DNA from: Rotaria macrura
Lineage: Eukaryota; Rotifera; Eurotatoria; Philodinida; Philodinidae
Reading direction: 5' to 3'
Assembly: GCA_900239685.1 (NCBI GenBank)
Contig: OENT01000607.1
Coordinates: 1-64,000, forward strand
Length of the DNA: 64,000 nucleotides
Position numbers and translations under genes: made by a program. The notes beneath the pieces were generated by a model. That model searched no databases. It saw nothing but the letters and a program-made list of their open reading frames with translations, and was not told the DNA's origin. Positions within the stretch are counted from its first letter, which is position 1; the number at the start of each line of letters is the position of its first letter. Shown one piece after another: positions 49,041 to 63,289 of this stretch.

Positions 49041-49814
49041 ATTCAGATGAATATTGACAATTGTTCGAATTGAGTTTATAATCGTAAAAATTATATTGAT
49101 ACACAAAGTGCAGCAAGTCATTTGACACAAAAGAATAAAAACTTGTTAATCAGAGGCTCATACGCGTCAACAAAGTATCAATGATATGTTGAACATATCT
49201 AGCATAATTATTGAAGAGCGTTTCATTTGCGTTTGAGCTGACCGCTTCATGGAAACATAGTTATTTGTGATAACGCACCGTTTCGTTAGGTTATCATCAT
49301 CGATTCACAAAATCTTAACTATTGTTGCCGTTTCAAAAGCATACAACTTTACTCAAATTTTTTCTTCAATGCTTATTTCTAGAGAGCTTCCAAAATCTGT
49401 TCACCTGCTTTTTCTTAAACACGTGTTATACAATAGAGGTTAACATAATGATTGATGAATAAACCCATGAGCTAAGCATGGATCAGCGTACCAGTTTAGC
49501 AATACTTTGTAATTTTTCTTTTAAAGAAAACAGTTCAGGAACATTTGATGGGCCCCATGCATTAATAATACGATAAAAATCAAGCATGACTTTCTTGAGA
49601 AATAAATAAAAGTTGAAACGTATCAACATAGAACACGGTCAGATGAAAATAGTGTTTTTTTAATTATATAATTGTTATTTTTACGGATTTTCAACATGAT
49701 GATTGTTAGTCTATGTGACGTTCTATGCGGAGAACGTCCTATTTCCATTCACGGGCACATGCTCCCGTTAGAGCACATGTATAAATGATGTTAGCCCCTA
49801 CCCCCTTCAAAAAT

Positions 49815-49912
49815 CGATCTTGGCCAAGGGGGAAACAGTTGATTTCTGTGATTTTCTTGATTTTTTTGATTTAAAATCAAAAAAATCAGCTGTTTCCCCC
49901 TTGATCTTGGCC
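49815..49912. repeat. Hairpin with AAGGGGGAAACAG arms
   Basis: CAAGGGGGAAACAGTTGATT is mirrored by AATCAGCTGTTTCCCCCTTG around a T/A-rich centre. GATCTTGGCC occurs outside both arms, in direct orientation. Non-coding. Confidence 0.6.
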
Positions 49913-50927
49913 CTGGAACGTTCAAACTACATAAAACTTATAGGATATGGTAGGCTTGGTATGAAAAGGTTATGGTTTAATTTTCAGCCCCCTATCGTTA
50001 TGTTTGGGTAAGATAAGGACCTGACAAGTCTCAAAAATAGCGAATTCGGTAACCCAAATTTCTCGGTCCAGGTTTATGATATATCCTAAATTTTTTTTGT
50101 TAGAAAAAGCATGTGAACATGGAGGACAGCTCGAATTCTTTTTTTTTATTCTTAATTCTTCAGCGGAAAACAGGAATCACGAGTTCAATGACTTCGAAAA
50201 ACTCGAAAAAGGCGGAGGGGTTGAATAGAGATCCCTTGTTATATAGTCATAAAGAACGGCTTTTGCAAAAATAAAGTTTAAAAAAAGAATGCATCAATTG
50301 AATTGTGTTACCTTGCAATTGCATCCATTACCTCTACGGTGACTATATGAGAACTATCTCACCTAGAGAGCTGTTTTTATGGAAGATGAAAAATTCTGAA
50401 TATTTTTTGTAGCAAATATTCATTTATATTGGAGCATATGTCATAATAACTTAGATATACTATAGAAATCGCTGCGATTTTAAAATTATACTATGGTATT
50501 ACATCAAAAGAGAAAGACATGAGCGGGACCAATAGTTTTTGGTTCCGGTCCTGATTCCAGTCCATGTCAAAAAGAATTATTTGGGCCCAGTTCAGCTGCG
50601 ACCGGGACCATGTTGCAAATATCTGTACTGGATAAATCTTTGATGAATAACTAGGAATAGATCAGCTGTGATTTATCCTTTATCATATTTTCTAACTATT
50701 TTCATTATACATTCACATATGCGAATCGTTTGATTTAGGCTTGCTTTGTATATATTAGTTTGCCAAATAAGGTAATAATTTCAGACTCTGAAATTCATGA
50801 TGTTTAGAATATAATTCGATGCTTATTGATACGCTTAAAATATTAATTAATGTGTCAGCTGAAATTTTTTTAACCGTATCGGTACCATGAAGTTGTTGAT
50901 AATTGAATATGTTGATTTTAAGTGAAG

Positions 50928-51842
50928 TTACTGTGTTCTTGTATTCAAACATCTATTAGATTTTAATATTCGAATGAATTGTTTCCGATAAACACTTGCT
51001 GAAAGAGTATAGAGAAAGAATGAAACAAAATAATCACATTGTTGCCAAGTAACAAGTATTAAACGTATTGCAATAACATTAGAAGTCTGAGTTGATGGTA
51101 CAAATGAATTGATACTATAGATTATTCCGAATGGAAGTGTAAGAATAAGATGAACAAACATTTGAAGAATTAACATTCGTGCTAATTGACGTTCTGTACG
51201 ACGTCGTTGTCCAATCGATGACATCAAATAAACTGCATGAGAAGATTGTCGACGAATATTAAAAATTGTTAATATACCAAATAAAATCATTACTGAAGGT
51301 GATAAAACATAATAAATAATAACTTGACTCAGTATATAAATATTAATAAGATCATGAAATTTTAACAAGCATTTTTGTTTGTTTTCATCCCAATTGTAAA
51401 TAAATAACATAGGTGCCATGTAAAGTATAGAGAATAGGCTGCCACATAAAATCCTTGTTCTGGCTATCCGAATAACGATTCTCGATTGAATTAAACGCAA
51501 TTTTGAACTCACCCGATAACGATCGAATGAAGCTAACACAAGCATTATGTTAGCTTGAAGCGGTAGTACAAATAAAAAGTAGGCGTGCAGTTTACAAGTT
51601 AATGTTCCACTTACTAAATTAATCGAAAAACCACGAGTAAACTGTATTGGACACAATATACAAATGTAAATTATACTTAAGATAGCATATGTAAGAAAAT
51701 AATGTGTGCATTGTGATGAAAGAAGTATGCGACAACATAGTATACGTATATTAAGTATATTTGTAACTATGACCAAAACCAACAGAATGGGCTGCGTATA
51801 AAGATTACTATAAAGTACTCTTTCGATGTTAATACTACTCAT
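50928..51842 (-). CDS. Rhodopsin-like G-protein-coupled receptor (orphan)
   Basis: 304 residues, single exon, with seven hydrophobic segments beginning near residue 17. TM3 ends in SFDRYR with the DRY motif at 107-109. Cys83 before TM3 and Cys157 in the second extracellular loop can make the conserved disulphide. The third intracellular loop is basic (QRRRTERQLARM), as in class A receptors. TM6 shows LTLPFGIIYSIN, where class A usually has a CWxP-type motif, and TM7 ends FFLYTLSASVYRKQF, a variant of NPxxY lacking the Asn-Pro. Bdelloid genomes carry many such divergent receptors; ligand unknown. Probably plasma membrane. Confidence 0.88.
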   Translation of the reverse strand: MSSINIERVLYSNLYTQPILLVLVIVTNILNIRILCCRILLSSQCTHYFLTYAILSIIYICILCPIQFTRGFSINLVSGTLTCKLHAYFLFVLPLQANIMLVLASFDRYRVSSKLRLIQSRIVIRIARTRILCGSLFSILYMAPMLFIYNWDENKQKCLLKFHDLINIYILSQVIIYYVLSPSVMILFGILTIFNIRRQSSHAVYLMSSIGQRRRTERQLARMLILQMFVHLILTLPFGIIYSINSFVPSTQTSNVIAIRLILVTWQQCDYFVSFFLYTLSASVYRKQFIRILKSNRCLNTRTQ

Positions 51843-51849
51843 AGATGTT

Positions 51850-54800
51850 TATTCGTAACTTCTAGTTTTGTTTTAGTGACATTTCTTCAAAATAAATGAC
51901 TATGTTTCCATATAATTTCAATCAATATGATGATTCTGTGTTGTAGAGAACAGTATTGTATCATATTTCATTAATATGTGGGATGCATTACCTAAAAATA
52001 AGAGATCATGCGATAGATATTAAGTTTGTAAGGAGAAAAAGAATTGTTCAACACAATAGCTCTTTTCGGCGACAATGGACAAGTGAAGCGTGCGATAAAG
52101 ATTCTGGAAATCAATGGAAGAAGGTTGTGCCTGTTTGTATGCGACTGGAATAGTACTCATATTTTCTCCTAATTTTGGTAGGACTTTAATCAAATCGTAG
52201 AACTAATTTATCTATTGTCACACCGCACTCTATCTTATGAAATAGTTAAAAAGTTATTTAATTACTTTTTTTAAAATTCATACTACTAAATGAAATCTCT
52301 GAAAAGATGTATCCAATTCGTATCGAACTTACGAATAGAAATTAGGGTCTAGTTTCAAATATTAAATCTTAATAGACTTTATGATGATGGAATAGAAAAT
52401 GAAGTTATCTTTTACAACATACACATATGTTTTTCTTAGCAAAAATCGTCTCGTGTCAATCACGAAAGAGAAAAATGGAAATAATTTAAGAGATGACGAG
52501 GACAACTGATTGAACTTGGTTAGAGTAGATTAAATATGTACGTGGCTATTTTTCAAATGTAGCTTTTCATTATCTAAAATATAACACTTAAAAAAAATAA
52601 ATTTACTTTGTCATTGTTTATTATTGAACGCGTTGAGGAATATTTCAAATCTTCTCATAAGCAGAAAAACATTGTTTTTTTACAGCCTTAATCCTTTGAT
52701 ATCATGATACGATGTTTTCGCATTCATCTGATACTAATCAATGTTGTAGCAGGAAACAGATCTGATCTTTTAATGATAGTATTTAAGTTACTAAGTATAC
52801 GCAAGTGTGGTTTTTCCAGAAAAATTCAAGAAAACTTACTCTTATCATGAAACGAAGGTAAAACACATCGAAGAAAAGAAAGTTTTCAATTTAGGAATGC
52901 TCCGTTCTCCCCTCAAAGAAAACAATTCTTAATAATTGTGCCACATACCGTCTATAGAAGAAGCACTGCCAACTGAAATGCATATGACAATTTACATGAA
53001 TAAATTTTTTATTATGTCCTCAAATGAATAATTTCCTTTTCTCTGAAAGTATATTCACGTATTTTCTTTATTTCATCTAGTAGGTGGCTGTCATATATAC
53101 TTAGTCCACCATAAAATCCTCCATATTTTGAAAATTGGATGCATTTTCAGAAATAATAATCTGCTTGAAGTATTCTTTCATTCATATACCAGGCGCATCC
53201 ACATTGTGAATTCCACAATAAGCACTTGTTAGTTCTCGTATATGAAAAATAAATATTGAACTTTAATGTTAAAGGAGGATGGGGATAAGGATCCTTAAGC
53301 AATGGAATTGATCCGCTTTTCAAATCAACTTTCTAGCGTTTTCAATAGCCAACTAAAACATCAGGAACTAATTATAGACTAAATGCGTCCTTTCACTTTT
53401 ATTACAACTGTACAAGTCTGGCGTCATAAAACTCAATATTAACCGTTCTTCTATAGAGACATTGTATTTAGTACTCATGCGAAAAGGTTTTTTTGATTTA
53501 TACACCAGATGAAAGGGTATTCTTTTCTTCCATCGAATGACATTAAGAAGCCTGGCGAAATATTTTATGTTGCATTTTTTTCTCTGGATACGATAGTGTT
53601 CACTCATTTACAGCATATGAGGATATTCGTGACAAAATCCACCTGCTTCAATGCTATGAGATTTACTGTTCACCTCGACTTGAATATCATTCGATAACCT
53701 TTTCAAAACTCTACAAAATCATACTGTTAAATCAAACTTCGAATGAGGGTGAGACACTTCAAGTAAATATGAAATACTCAAAAGTGCTATAAAAAACTCT
53801 TCTTTACTATTTTCTGGTTGAATTTGACTTGAAAAGTTACTCATTCTGAAAAAACAAGGGATCGATTCAAAACCAGCGCAAAAATAACTAAGTCAATTCA
53901 TAGGTGCAAATTTACTGTTCATAAACTTCCATTTTTTTTCAAAAACACCTCATCCCTATTTCTTCTCAAGGATAGGTTGAAAAATTATGCACATTAAAAA
54001 GGCAGACTAATGATCAAAATATTTCTTGAAAACGGCACAAAACCTAAGAAAACCACAGATAACAACTGGAGAAACAATACAAATGTGATTTTGACGATTT
54101 CACAATTAGTATACTTTAGAAGAGATAGTAAAGTTTATATAGATGCGACAAGCGCTGCATGATTACCTGAGGGAGAAAAATAATACACGTAGCATATTCA
54201 TGAAAGCTTCTTTAGCATAGAATAAGATCTGCTGACTTAAAGAAATAAACATATAGATTATCCAAAGTTCGTTATTCAACTAGAAGACTTTCACTTACAT
54301 ATCTTAAAAAGATACGAGACTGAATGATAGAACTGATGAGCATCATACTACCCAAGATGGAAAAAAAACACCCCAAATATTCATCATAAAAGATGGATCG
54401 AATCGCTGAAGTGTTATCATACTATCAAAATAATGTAATTAAACACCACAATAGACTAACTTAATTTTTACGAAGTACTGTGACATATTGTAACCGAATA
54501 GCACGTTACCCCAAAGTAACACATCGTATTCTTCAGATGAACTTATGAATAAATCACAGCTCCTCCAATATGTGCTTTCATAACAATACTTTGAATGATT
54601 GAATAATTTGAATGGAGTTCTTAACTGAAATAAATGATCTAGTTTCCATGGTTATTACGATGAATTGAGCAATCGAAGAATAAAAGTACATGTGTAATTT
54701 TGACTAATTAGTTATGGTTTATGATTTTTCTCATCTGATTTGCTCTCAAACTGAAATGGATATAGCTCAATTTGTCATCCTCTAATCTAGTTCAATTTGA

Positions 54801-57590
54801 TTTCTACCTAAATCGAGTCATTTTAGATCACTATACTACTATCAAATCGATATATGTGAATATAAAAAGACGTCATCATTAAAAATATATGTACTCAAGT
54901 ATATCTGAAAGGCAAAATTAAGCATAGGCAAATTTCGTTGGAAGTATACACCATTTAGCAGAAAATTTTTATTACATATACATCATATATGTATAATCCT
55001 GTTCAAAGATTTCCAATGAGAAAAAGCAATGAAAATTTTCCATTTCAAATAGATGATACCTCGTAATCAACCTTTTATTAGATGCTCTTGTATTCAGACA
55101 GTTATCATCGAATGGATTTATGAGGCATATGCGACAGTACCTGCTATTTGAACGGATTTTCCTATAATTAAAAAAGATAGAAATTCGATTCTCTTCAGTC
55201 TTTACTGAATTAAAGCAATATGACCTCTAGAAAGTAAGTTACATTTTATACTCAACATACTGTTCGAAGATACAACTTTTTGGCTAGCTAGATTGCTGAG
55301 AGATGAACTTCTATGATATCTCGTAGCATTTCCTTTGACGTACTTTCATTTATGATGAGCTCTTTTGACAAAGAATGGCTAATTAATGAAGCATAGGTTT
55401 CCATGAAAATCATTTGGAACATGTCACACTCGTGCAACTAGAATTTACAAGTTTTAATTGTTTTCGATGAAATTTTTTTTAGTGTAGTTGATTAAAAATA
55501 TATTGGATCATTCGGCAAAAGATGATCTTTACTCATCGGTTTGTTTCAAAGAAAACACTACGAAAACCATTTTGCTTACACCCATATATGAAATTGGTGA
55601 AGGATTACGATCGTATTTTTCAAAATGAAATCAATCTAATCAACGAAGCATGAATTCTTACATAAAAATCAGAGATAATCGAAAGAACAAATTTCGTTTT
55701 CCCTTGTTGTTTTTGTCCACACATGAAAAACACTTCATATTCAAATGTGAAATCAACGATTTTTCGAATTCATGCTATGAGCCGCTGTTGGTAGTTGTCT
55801 TCAAATTAAAATAAAACGAGTCTTAGTACACTCCATACTTGTGTTCATGAATTATAGATGACCGAAATGGATTATCTAAAATTTATGCGTTTCAAAATAT
55901 AGCATTGTTTAATAAATCATGTCTAAGATAGTTACTAATGAGTATTTTATGAATGAAATCTATTAGAGTTGTTCATTCGTTCATGTATGTGAATTGGACA
56001 ATAATGTAGCAAAGAACTATGATTAGAGTAAAAATTCAAATTTCAGACCTAACTGAGATTGTGTGAAACAACTTTGTTCAGTTGAATATTCATAATCTAT
56101 CATTGCCTATAATTAAGAGAACAGATTTATCACATATGACAGTTTCGGTGAATTACATAACGGAAGTGTGACGACTAAAAGACGTAGAGCAATATATTAA
56201 TAATTTATAGATAATTTTTTATTCCTTTTATTTATTTAATAAGCCATGCCTATTCAATATATAAGAAATATTATGTAGGTTGACGTTGTGTGAGATCGAC
56301 AGCTTATCGATTAAAAATATTATATAGGACATTGTCAAGATAAATGCGATGTACTTCAATATGTCAAGAATATTCGAGATTTCGTATGTAAGAAAATTAT
56401 ATGAAAACAATAGATGTTATGTATAATTTATACTTTTCAAGATGAGTCATAATTAATGCTGACTAAATTTGGATTGCACCACTTCTTCTGGTTTAGTCAA
56501 GAGTTCTAAACGATGTCAAGTCTGCAACAATCAACTTCTTCAAAGCCAATGATCTTAGGAAAACTACGAACAAAACTCGAATATAAATTAAACTACAATG
56601 TTATTGCTATAGTTTATCTTGCACAGAATCAGTTATTCTAAAAACCTCTACTATTTCATGACGACTTGATTAACCTATTCTCTATAGAGCATTGCGTTAA
56701 ACATCTATAAAAATAAGAGACATTGAATTATGATTTCCTCAGCAAGCTATGGTCATCATAATTAAGTGGATGTGAAACGCAGATGTTGTCATTTTTTATT
56801 CTTGATGCGTGTCCCGATGTACATACGTTGAAGAGTATTTATCTGTTTGAGTTAGAGTATTATAGTGTTGATAACCTGATAATCCGTTGAGAAAAAATTA
56901 TGTGGGAGTTCAGTCATAAGACAAAGATATATGAACAAGAGGAGAACAGCGAAATTTCACGTACTTTCAACGTACTTCTTTGTACTCCTGTTGTACTCAC
57001 TTGTAATTTCATTACCATTCTTTGTAGTTCACTGTTTCTTCCAAAATACTTCGAAGTACTAAGTCTCAATCTGTCCTCCTTGTATACGAACGATGCCGAA
57101 CATCAGCAATACTTGAGTAATCACACACGTTTACTAGTGTAAGTAAGTAGTATTTGTTAGTATTGTAATGGTCTTCATCATCAACAACTTATGTTCATCA
57201 TCGAAATCATCCAAAGTCACAAACAATAGTATTGTATAAGAATATTTAGAGAACTAGATAGCCTATTTAACAGAATTCTAAAAATGGAGCACTCCAATAG
57301 GAACAATTAGAACGCAAGGGAACAGAAATAGAGTAAGTCTTCGTTCTAAGGCATTATTCACGTTTTGTGATTTTTATTGTAGATAACAGAGTAAAAATGT
57401 TATCTAAATTGTGCTGTTGCATAAAATACATTGGTCTACATTGTTTCCGATCAGAAAGAATATACTATGTGTAAATTGTGAAAGATATCTTTCTTCCATT
57501 GGACTTTGTGAGTTTTTTTTACAATTCAGATCATATTCTATCAGTATGTATACAACTCGATTTATCAGATGAAAAACAAATCTGTTTTTT
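51850..57590. other. Gene-free interval, about 5.7 kb
   Basis: AT-rich, with only short frames overlapping on both strands (for example 53368-53697). None has a domain, splice-consistent extension or motif. No bounded repeat recognised. Confidence 0.5.
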
Positions 57591-57596
57591 GAACAC

Positions 57597-58515
57597 ATAC
57601 TTAGATCTGACCAAAAGCTCGTGCATGGTTAAATCAGAGTGTAGAGATAAGGAGATATTTTTAATTTAATTTAATCAAACATTGGGACAGTTTTCATGAT
57701 TAATTATATCAAGTTCAATCCTTCATAACATTTCAGTGAAAGGGTTTTTGAACCCTTTTTCGAAAATAATTGTAAATACCTTGACAACTGCATGAACTAT
57801 CCATGTTTCATTTATATAATCAATTAAGTTTCGTTTGATAATGTTACTTAACCAAAGATTGAATAGTATTAGCTATGACGAATGTGACTGCTATGATCCT
57901 GCATTGATGTTGTCTTCTATCAAATTATTACTAATATCAGATGCGTGTGAAGTCAACGATGGCTTTCAACCAGTTATGTACATTTTGCAACTAATGTCTC
58001 TTTTGGTTTTAATGATACATTTACAAAATGCTTGATACAATTTTTAATATAAAAATTTCAGTCTACATTCTTGCGTTTATCTACACTTTGAACTATCTCA
58101 CTTAAAGAATATATCAAACATAATGAGTGGACAAATATAGCTCCATAAGGAATAGTCTTTAACGATTCATAGTCAACTAGATAGTTAGGACTATATAACT
58201 TATAACTAACCCATATAAAATAAATCTATGCCTGGTCAAGACTACTGCTAGCATACAACTGGCATGATCTAATAAATTTTCGTTAAATTTTAAAATAATT
58301 GAAACATGAATAGCTCATGCAGTTTCCAAGGTAGTTAAGTTTTTTTTCGAACAAGGGTTCAAAAAACCGTTCACTGAAATGTTAGGAAGAATTGAACTTG
58401 ATATAATTAATCATGGCAACTGTCCTGAATATTAGATTAAATGAAATAAATACTATCTCCTTACCTGTACATTTTTATGTAACAATGAACGAACATTTGG
58501 TCAGTCCTAAGTATA
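57597..58515. repeat. Diverged long inverted repeat, arms about 220 bp
   Basis: The left arm (about 57597-57815) contains GATTAATTATATCAAGTTCA, AACATTTCAGTGAA, GGGTTTTTGAACCCTT and TACCTTGACAACTGCATGA. The right arm (about 58295-58515) carries the same words inverted in the same order (e.g. TTCACTGAAATGTT, TGAACTTGATATAATTAATC, TCATGCAGTTTCCAAGGTA). About 480 bp separate them; no TSD resolved. Probably an old foldback or long-TIR transposon. Confidence 0.65.
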
Positions 58516-58519
58516 TACT

Positions 58520-61500
58520 TTTGTTCTTTTTATTTCTTTAAATTCTTTAAAAACTTGATTATATATTTCGACCACTCAGAAAATGTACATGTAAGCTATC
58601 TAATATGAACATACTGTGGAAAACTAAACAAATCTTTCTTTTCCGTTTTTTGTATCCCACTCATCAATATCACTCTTGTTTTCAGTATGCATGATGATGA
58701 TAACCAAAGGGTTATACAGTTCACTAAATCTGTGTGTTTCTTCAATCTTTTAGTTTTCGTCGTTTGCAGCACACTTAACCATTGAAGAGTTTTGAGAGTT
58801 CATATACCCCACCATTTGGATACATGTGTTTTTTTCTTAAATTCTTCAGAATTTTTCACATTCCAACGGTAGTTTATCTAGCACTAGCAGATGATAGTTT
58901 TATCAGTTTGCTTTGTTAGGCATTTCTTAAGTAAATCATCAATAAAGTTATGCAGGAATTTGTCGCATGAAGCGAATTATGTGTTCGATTCTCATGTCTG
59001 AAAAAAATGAATGCTTATGGCAATATGAACATGTGTTGCATTTGCTCTATCTACAGGATATGTTGACCTAACTACTTGTGCAAACGCATGTTTTATAGAG
59101 TGATAGTTATATGTTTTCCAGCAATGTTTCATGCTAGTGGATATAAATACTGGAAACTAGTTGATCCATTTATATGCCCGGTAGTCTACGATCATCCAGC
59201 AGAAAACAAAATGCAGCTTGAGATTCTTGTTGGGATCTGAAAAGACTGGCAGCTTCCTAGTGTTCGTATAATAGTAATAAAGTATTTATCTACACTCATT
59301 TTTCGTGAGTGAAGTTATAATTAATTTTTTTTCTGATATCTATAGCAGATGCTATGAATTTTAGATTAGAAAATCGGCAGATTCAATGTCCATGAAGAAA
59401 AAAATCGCCATATATTAATATACAAGTGCAGAGAATATCGTAGTCCTAGCAGTATAGTCACAAAATAATAGTTCACTTCAACTTGTTATGGTATTCATGT
59501 AAAAGTAAGTTTTAAAATGTTTTAGCCTAATGATCAAATCAAAATCTTGCTCTTAAATTGAACTTCTGACAACAATTTTATTCATTTCATGAAAAATTCA
59601 GAATATAAATTATACGAAGAGATAAAAATATCATTTTTTTTCTAATCATCAAAGATTCAGAAGCAAGATTTCTTTTCCTATAAAATATGATGTGAATGAA
59701 AAGAATTCATTTTTTTTAGAAAGGATACACTTTATCACAAAGATATACTATTTTCTTGCTTTGGAAACATGAAAAAAACACTAGCAAGATCATGTTTCCG
59801 ACAAAATATTTTTCAACGAAACAGCTAGATAATACATAGTACTCCATGTCTTCAGACGCTTGAATCAGCATGAGGATCTTTCGGAAGTTCATGGACACAA
59901 AACCAGTATTTAGAGTATATTTCGATAACAGTAGAGTGTACATATGGTTTCAAAACATTATTTTGTGTTTTCCGTGTGTATGAAGAATTCAAAACAGTCT
60001 ATCGGATTATACCAGAATGAACTTTAGGGCGAATACAACGAAAGATAAGCAGATGATGAGTCGGATTAGATAAGAGTAGAAACTCGCCAAAATGGAGTCT
60101 TCGCCATTAAAATACGAAGGGAAAGAAAGTTGCTCTTTTTCGATGAATCGAAATGCATCGCATTGAATCTCAGCTTTCGTTGCGTCAGCGGAGATACATG
60201 TGACATCGACGGACATATTGATAATACTTGGTCTTCAGCGTGCACTGCCATCAGTTGCCAAGCTTACTATGGACTCAATATAGATGAACATGAACAGTGA
60301 TGCATCTTTGCATGGATTCAAATGCAAATTTTTCATCAATCATGCAGCCAATATCATGAATCTATCAAACCTAAACTAACTAATGTACGAGCTCATCATC
60401 TTGCTTTGTACTTGTATCTTTGGATTTGTAGAAACTTTTGTCATATTGATTTAGAGCCTCCTCCGACTGTCATTCTTCGAAAGACAAGTCATTAAAATCA
60501 TAGGGTTGACTTTTGTGAAACATGCAATCCGACTCTTGTTTTTATCTCATGCAACAAACGAGAAAAACAGATCATTTATCTATGAATGAGAAAAAGATGA
60601 AGTCACATGTTAATCATCATCAGTTGATTTTTTCATCTATCTAATCTATCTTTAATGGCAACAAGTGAAACAAACAATATTCTTTTTTCTTTCTTTTAAC
60701 TAGTGATTTTTCTAATAATAATGAATCATTGTTTAAGATGGGGAATCCTTCAATATTTTTTTCGAAAAATAACTGAACACAATAATGATTCCATTGATGA
60801 ACTTAGAATTTCAAGTTTGAACAAGATTTTCTGAGAATTGTATGATTGAAATTTCAGCGAGAAAAGCAAAAGACAAGAAATCGTTCCAACAGGAATGATC
60901 ATCAACATGACGTTTATTGATGAAATCTATTTTCTCACAATCATAGGATGTGAAGAAATGAACACGTCATTCTGAGTCCTTCATTACTTATAGAAAGCAA
61001 ACGATATTGCAATAAATCTTTCACTGTTGCAATGGATGTTTGATACCTTTCAACTCTACATGAAAAACGGCTAACGGTCAACCAGCATGATTGAAGTTGA
61101 GGACTCAAGTTCTAGGACACAAAACAACCGATTTTATTCATTTTAAGTTTTTAGGTAGGTATTCGTATATTCTGCGTCGATCGACGCAGTTCATTTTTAA
61201 TAATTAAGAGAATAAATGGTAGTCATCTGGCAAAATTCAGTATTTTGGTGCAAAAGTGGCTTGCAAAAGCTCTTTTGTCTCTTGTCATATCTCAAAAACG
61301 GACACATTATTAGATACAAAAACAGTAATGGTAGCTTGAAATACAAATGAATATCATTGCTTTCATGTTCTAAACCGATAATTCCAAATACACAATAAAA
61401 TTTTATATCCAGAACTTCGGTTTAAAAAAAATCATGTCTGTGCGTTATCTATTGTGTCGTCAATAGCTCACTCGTTTTTCAAAGTATTAATATTTTGTTT

Positions 61501-63195
61501 TTACCAAAAGATAGCCCTGACTTTTATCTACAAAACCCTCTACAGTGCAATTCATTAACATGGAGTATTTCGTAGGGTTTATCAATTCTGTCACATCTAC
61601 CAAGAGCTGAGGGCCTTTTTTGTCTGTGCGTTTCCGACCAGTATTTCCCTCATAAAATCAAAATAGATGGACAGCTGAGGCTCAAACTCTCAAGCATTAT
61701 AGAATTTTATTTAGTTACATATTAGTTAAAAATGACCGGTCTTGTCCTCGTATGATTCTCTAGATACATTCGTTGGAAGTTCAAAAAATGTCTGTGCGTT
61801 ACCTGCGTTTTCCATGTCTAGAAACAAGAAGATGGTTCATCAATTGTTTTAGTTTTTTAATCAAGTTCACGTTCTGTGCTTCCAGATTGACTACAAAATT
61901 ATTTCCTATGATGACACTTTAATGATCTTGTGAAATCTAGAACACTGAAAGGAAGTGTTGTTATTTATGGTGTCACTTTTAACAAAATGTCAAGCAATAT
62001 TTTGTTCTCATGAGAAATACTTGTGACAGCAATATTGAGAATGACATTAGTCAAACTAGAATCATACCGTATTACATTCATTTATCAGATGCATGGCTTT
62101 GAGAATGTCAAAGAATCGATGATGATCTCAACATGAAGTCAACGTGTGTGAACCATTCTCTTCCGAAAGTTTTTCGAAAGGTCATTTCTCCATGTGTTTC
62201 CGCCGTTCTATATACACTACATTCAATGTTTAGATATGTGACACCAAATAATACTATCAAATAATATTCCTAGATTTCATTGTTCAGATTTTACAGCAAA
62301 CAGACATTCAAATTTTCGTCCCATAATATGCTTCAAGTAGTAATTTTCTATGGGGAACACACGATGGCATAGACTAGCAGCATCTATCATATTTATACAA
62401 TTTTTTTCTTCGTGTTTGGCTGTGAGCTAACCAATTATCAAATTATAGAACTGAACCAACCCTGTGTGCAGTGTTTCCAATAACAGGTGTACCAAGCAGA
62501 AGTAAAATGTACAGAACATCTGCTAGTTCTGATTTACACTTTGCAAAATCTATTTACACTTTGATTCTAGAACTTAATCTACTCTATAAGATATTAGACT
62601 GTAAACTTTGAATTATTTTTGTTGTTCAAACCCATTGTCTTCTCATATTTAAAAAAATATTAAGTCAGATTATGAAACAGTATGTCTACTTCCATTTATT
62701 TGCATTTGGACGCAAATGGGTCGGAATGAGAGGCTTAGCTACATTGTTCTTCATTTAAATCAAATTTGCGCACTGATTTGTGTGATTCGCATAGACAACA
62801 TAATGTGACGGTGACGGCGCTGCAATTAAAATGAAGAAATACAGTTGGTCAAAAACTCCGAGAAAGCTTGGCCAAATTTTTTTCAAGCAGGTGATCCTTA
62901 TATCTCTTGCACAGTACTGTTGTCCCTGCTAATTGCTTTCTAAATTTTAGTTTATATTCATCAATGCAAAACGAACAATAATTTTGTTTTTTAGATCGAA
63001 TAAATTGCTTTCAGTACGCTTTGTACACTTTGGTGGCAAAAGCAAAGTGTAAACGTACACTTTGCTCATATAAGTAAAGTGTACATGTACATTTTCCTTT
63101 AGATTTCCATTTGAAACACTGCCTGCATGTGCGTGTATACTCTCTTTAATAGAGCACTTGAAAAATAACTGTCATTATGTACCAATATCTGAATA
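58520..63195. other. Gene-free interval
   Basis: About 4.7 kb with no supportable gene. The phrase GTCTGTGCGTT appears three times (about 61437, 61624, 61790), but I could not define a repeat unit. Confidence 0.5.
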
Positions 63196-63202
63196 AATTC
63201 CT

Positions 63203-63289
63203 AGTATTAGCCATTTCAAAAAAGTAGGCGGGTGGATTCAGCTATAATAGCTGTATCCACCCGCCTTCTTTTTTGAAATGGGTAATAGT
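63203..63289. repeat. Short near-perfect hairpin, about 42-bp arms
   Basis: The left arm includes CCATTTCAAAAAAGTAGGCG and GGTGGATTCAGCTAT; the right arm reads ATAGCTGTATCCACCCGCC and TTCTTTTTTGAAATGGGTA. There are only three or four mismatches and virtually no loop. The size suits either a tiny MITE or a miRNA-type precursor; sequence alone does not decide. Confidence 0.7.

Noticed and set aside
50510..50630. GGGACC-rich stretch resembling a MITE
   Set aside because: Short GGGACC/GGTCC words occur but I could not define inverted ends or a TSD.
50755..50952. Small minus-strand ORF next to the GPCR
   Set aside because: Overlaps the receptor's 3' end in another frame and has no features.
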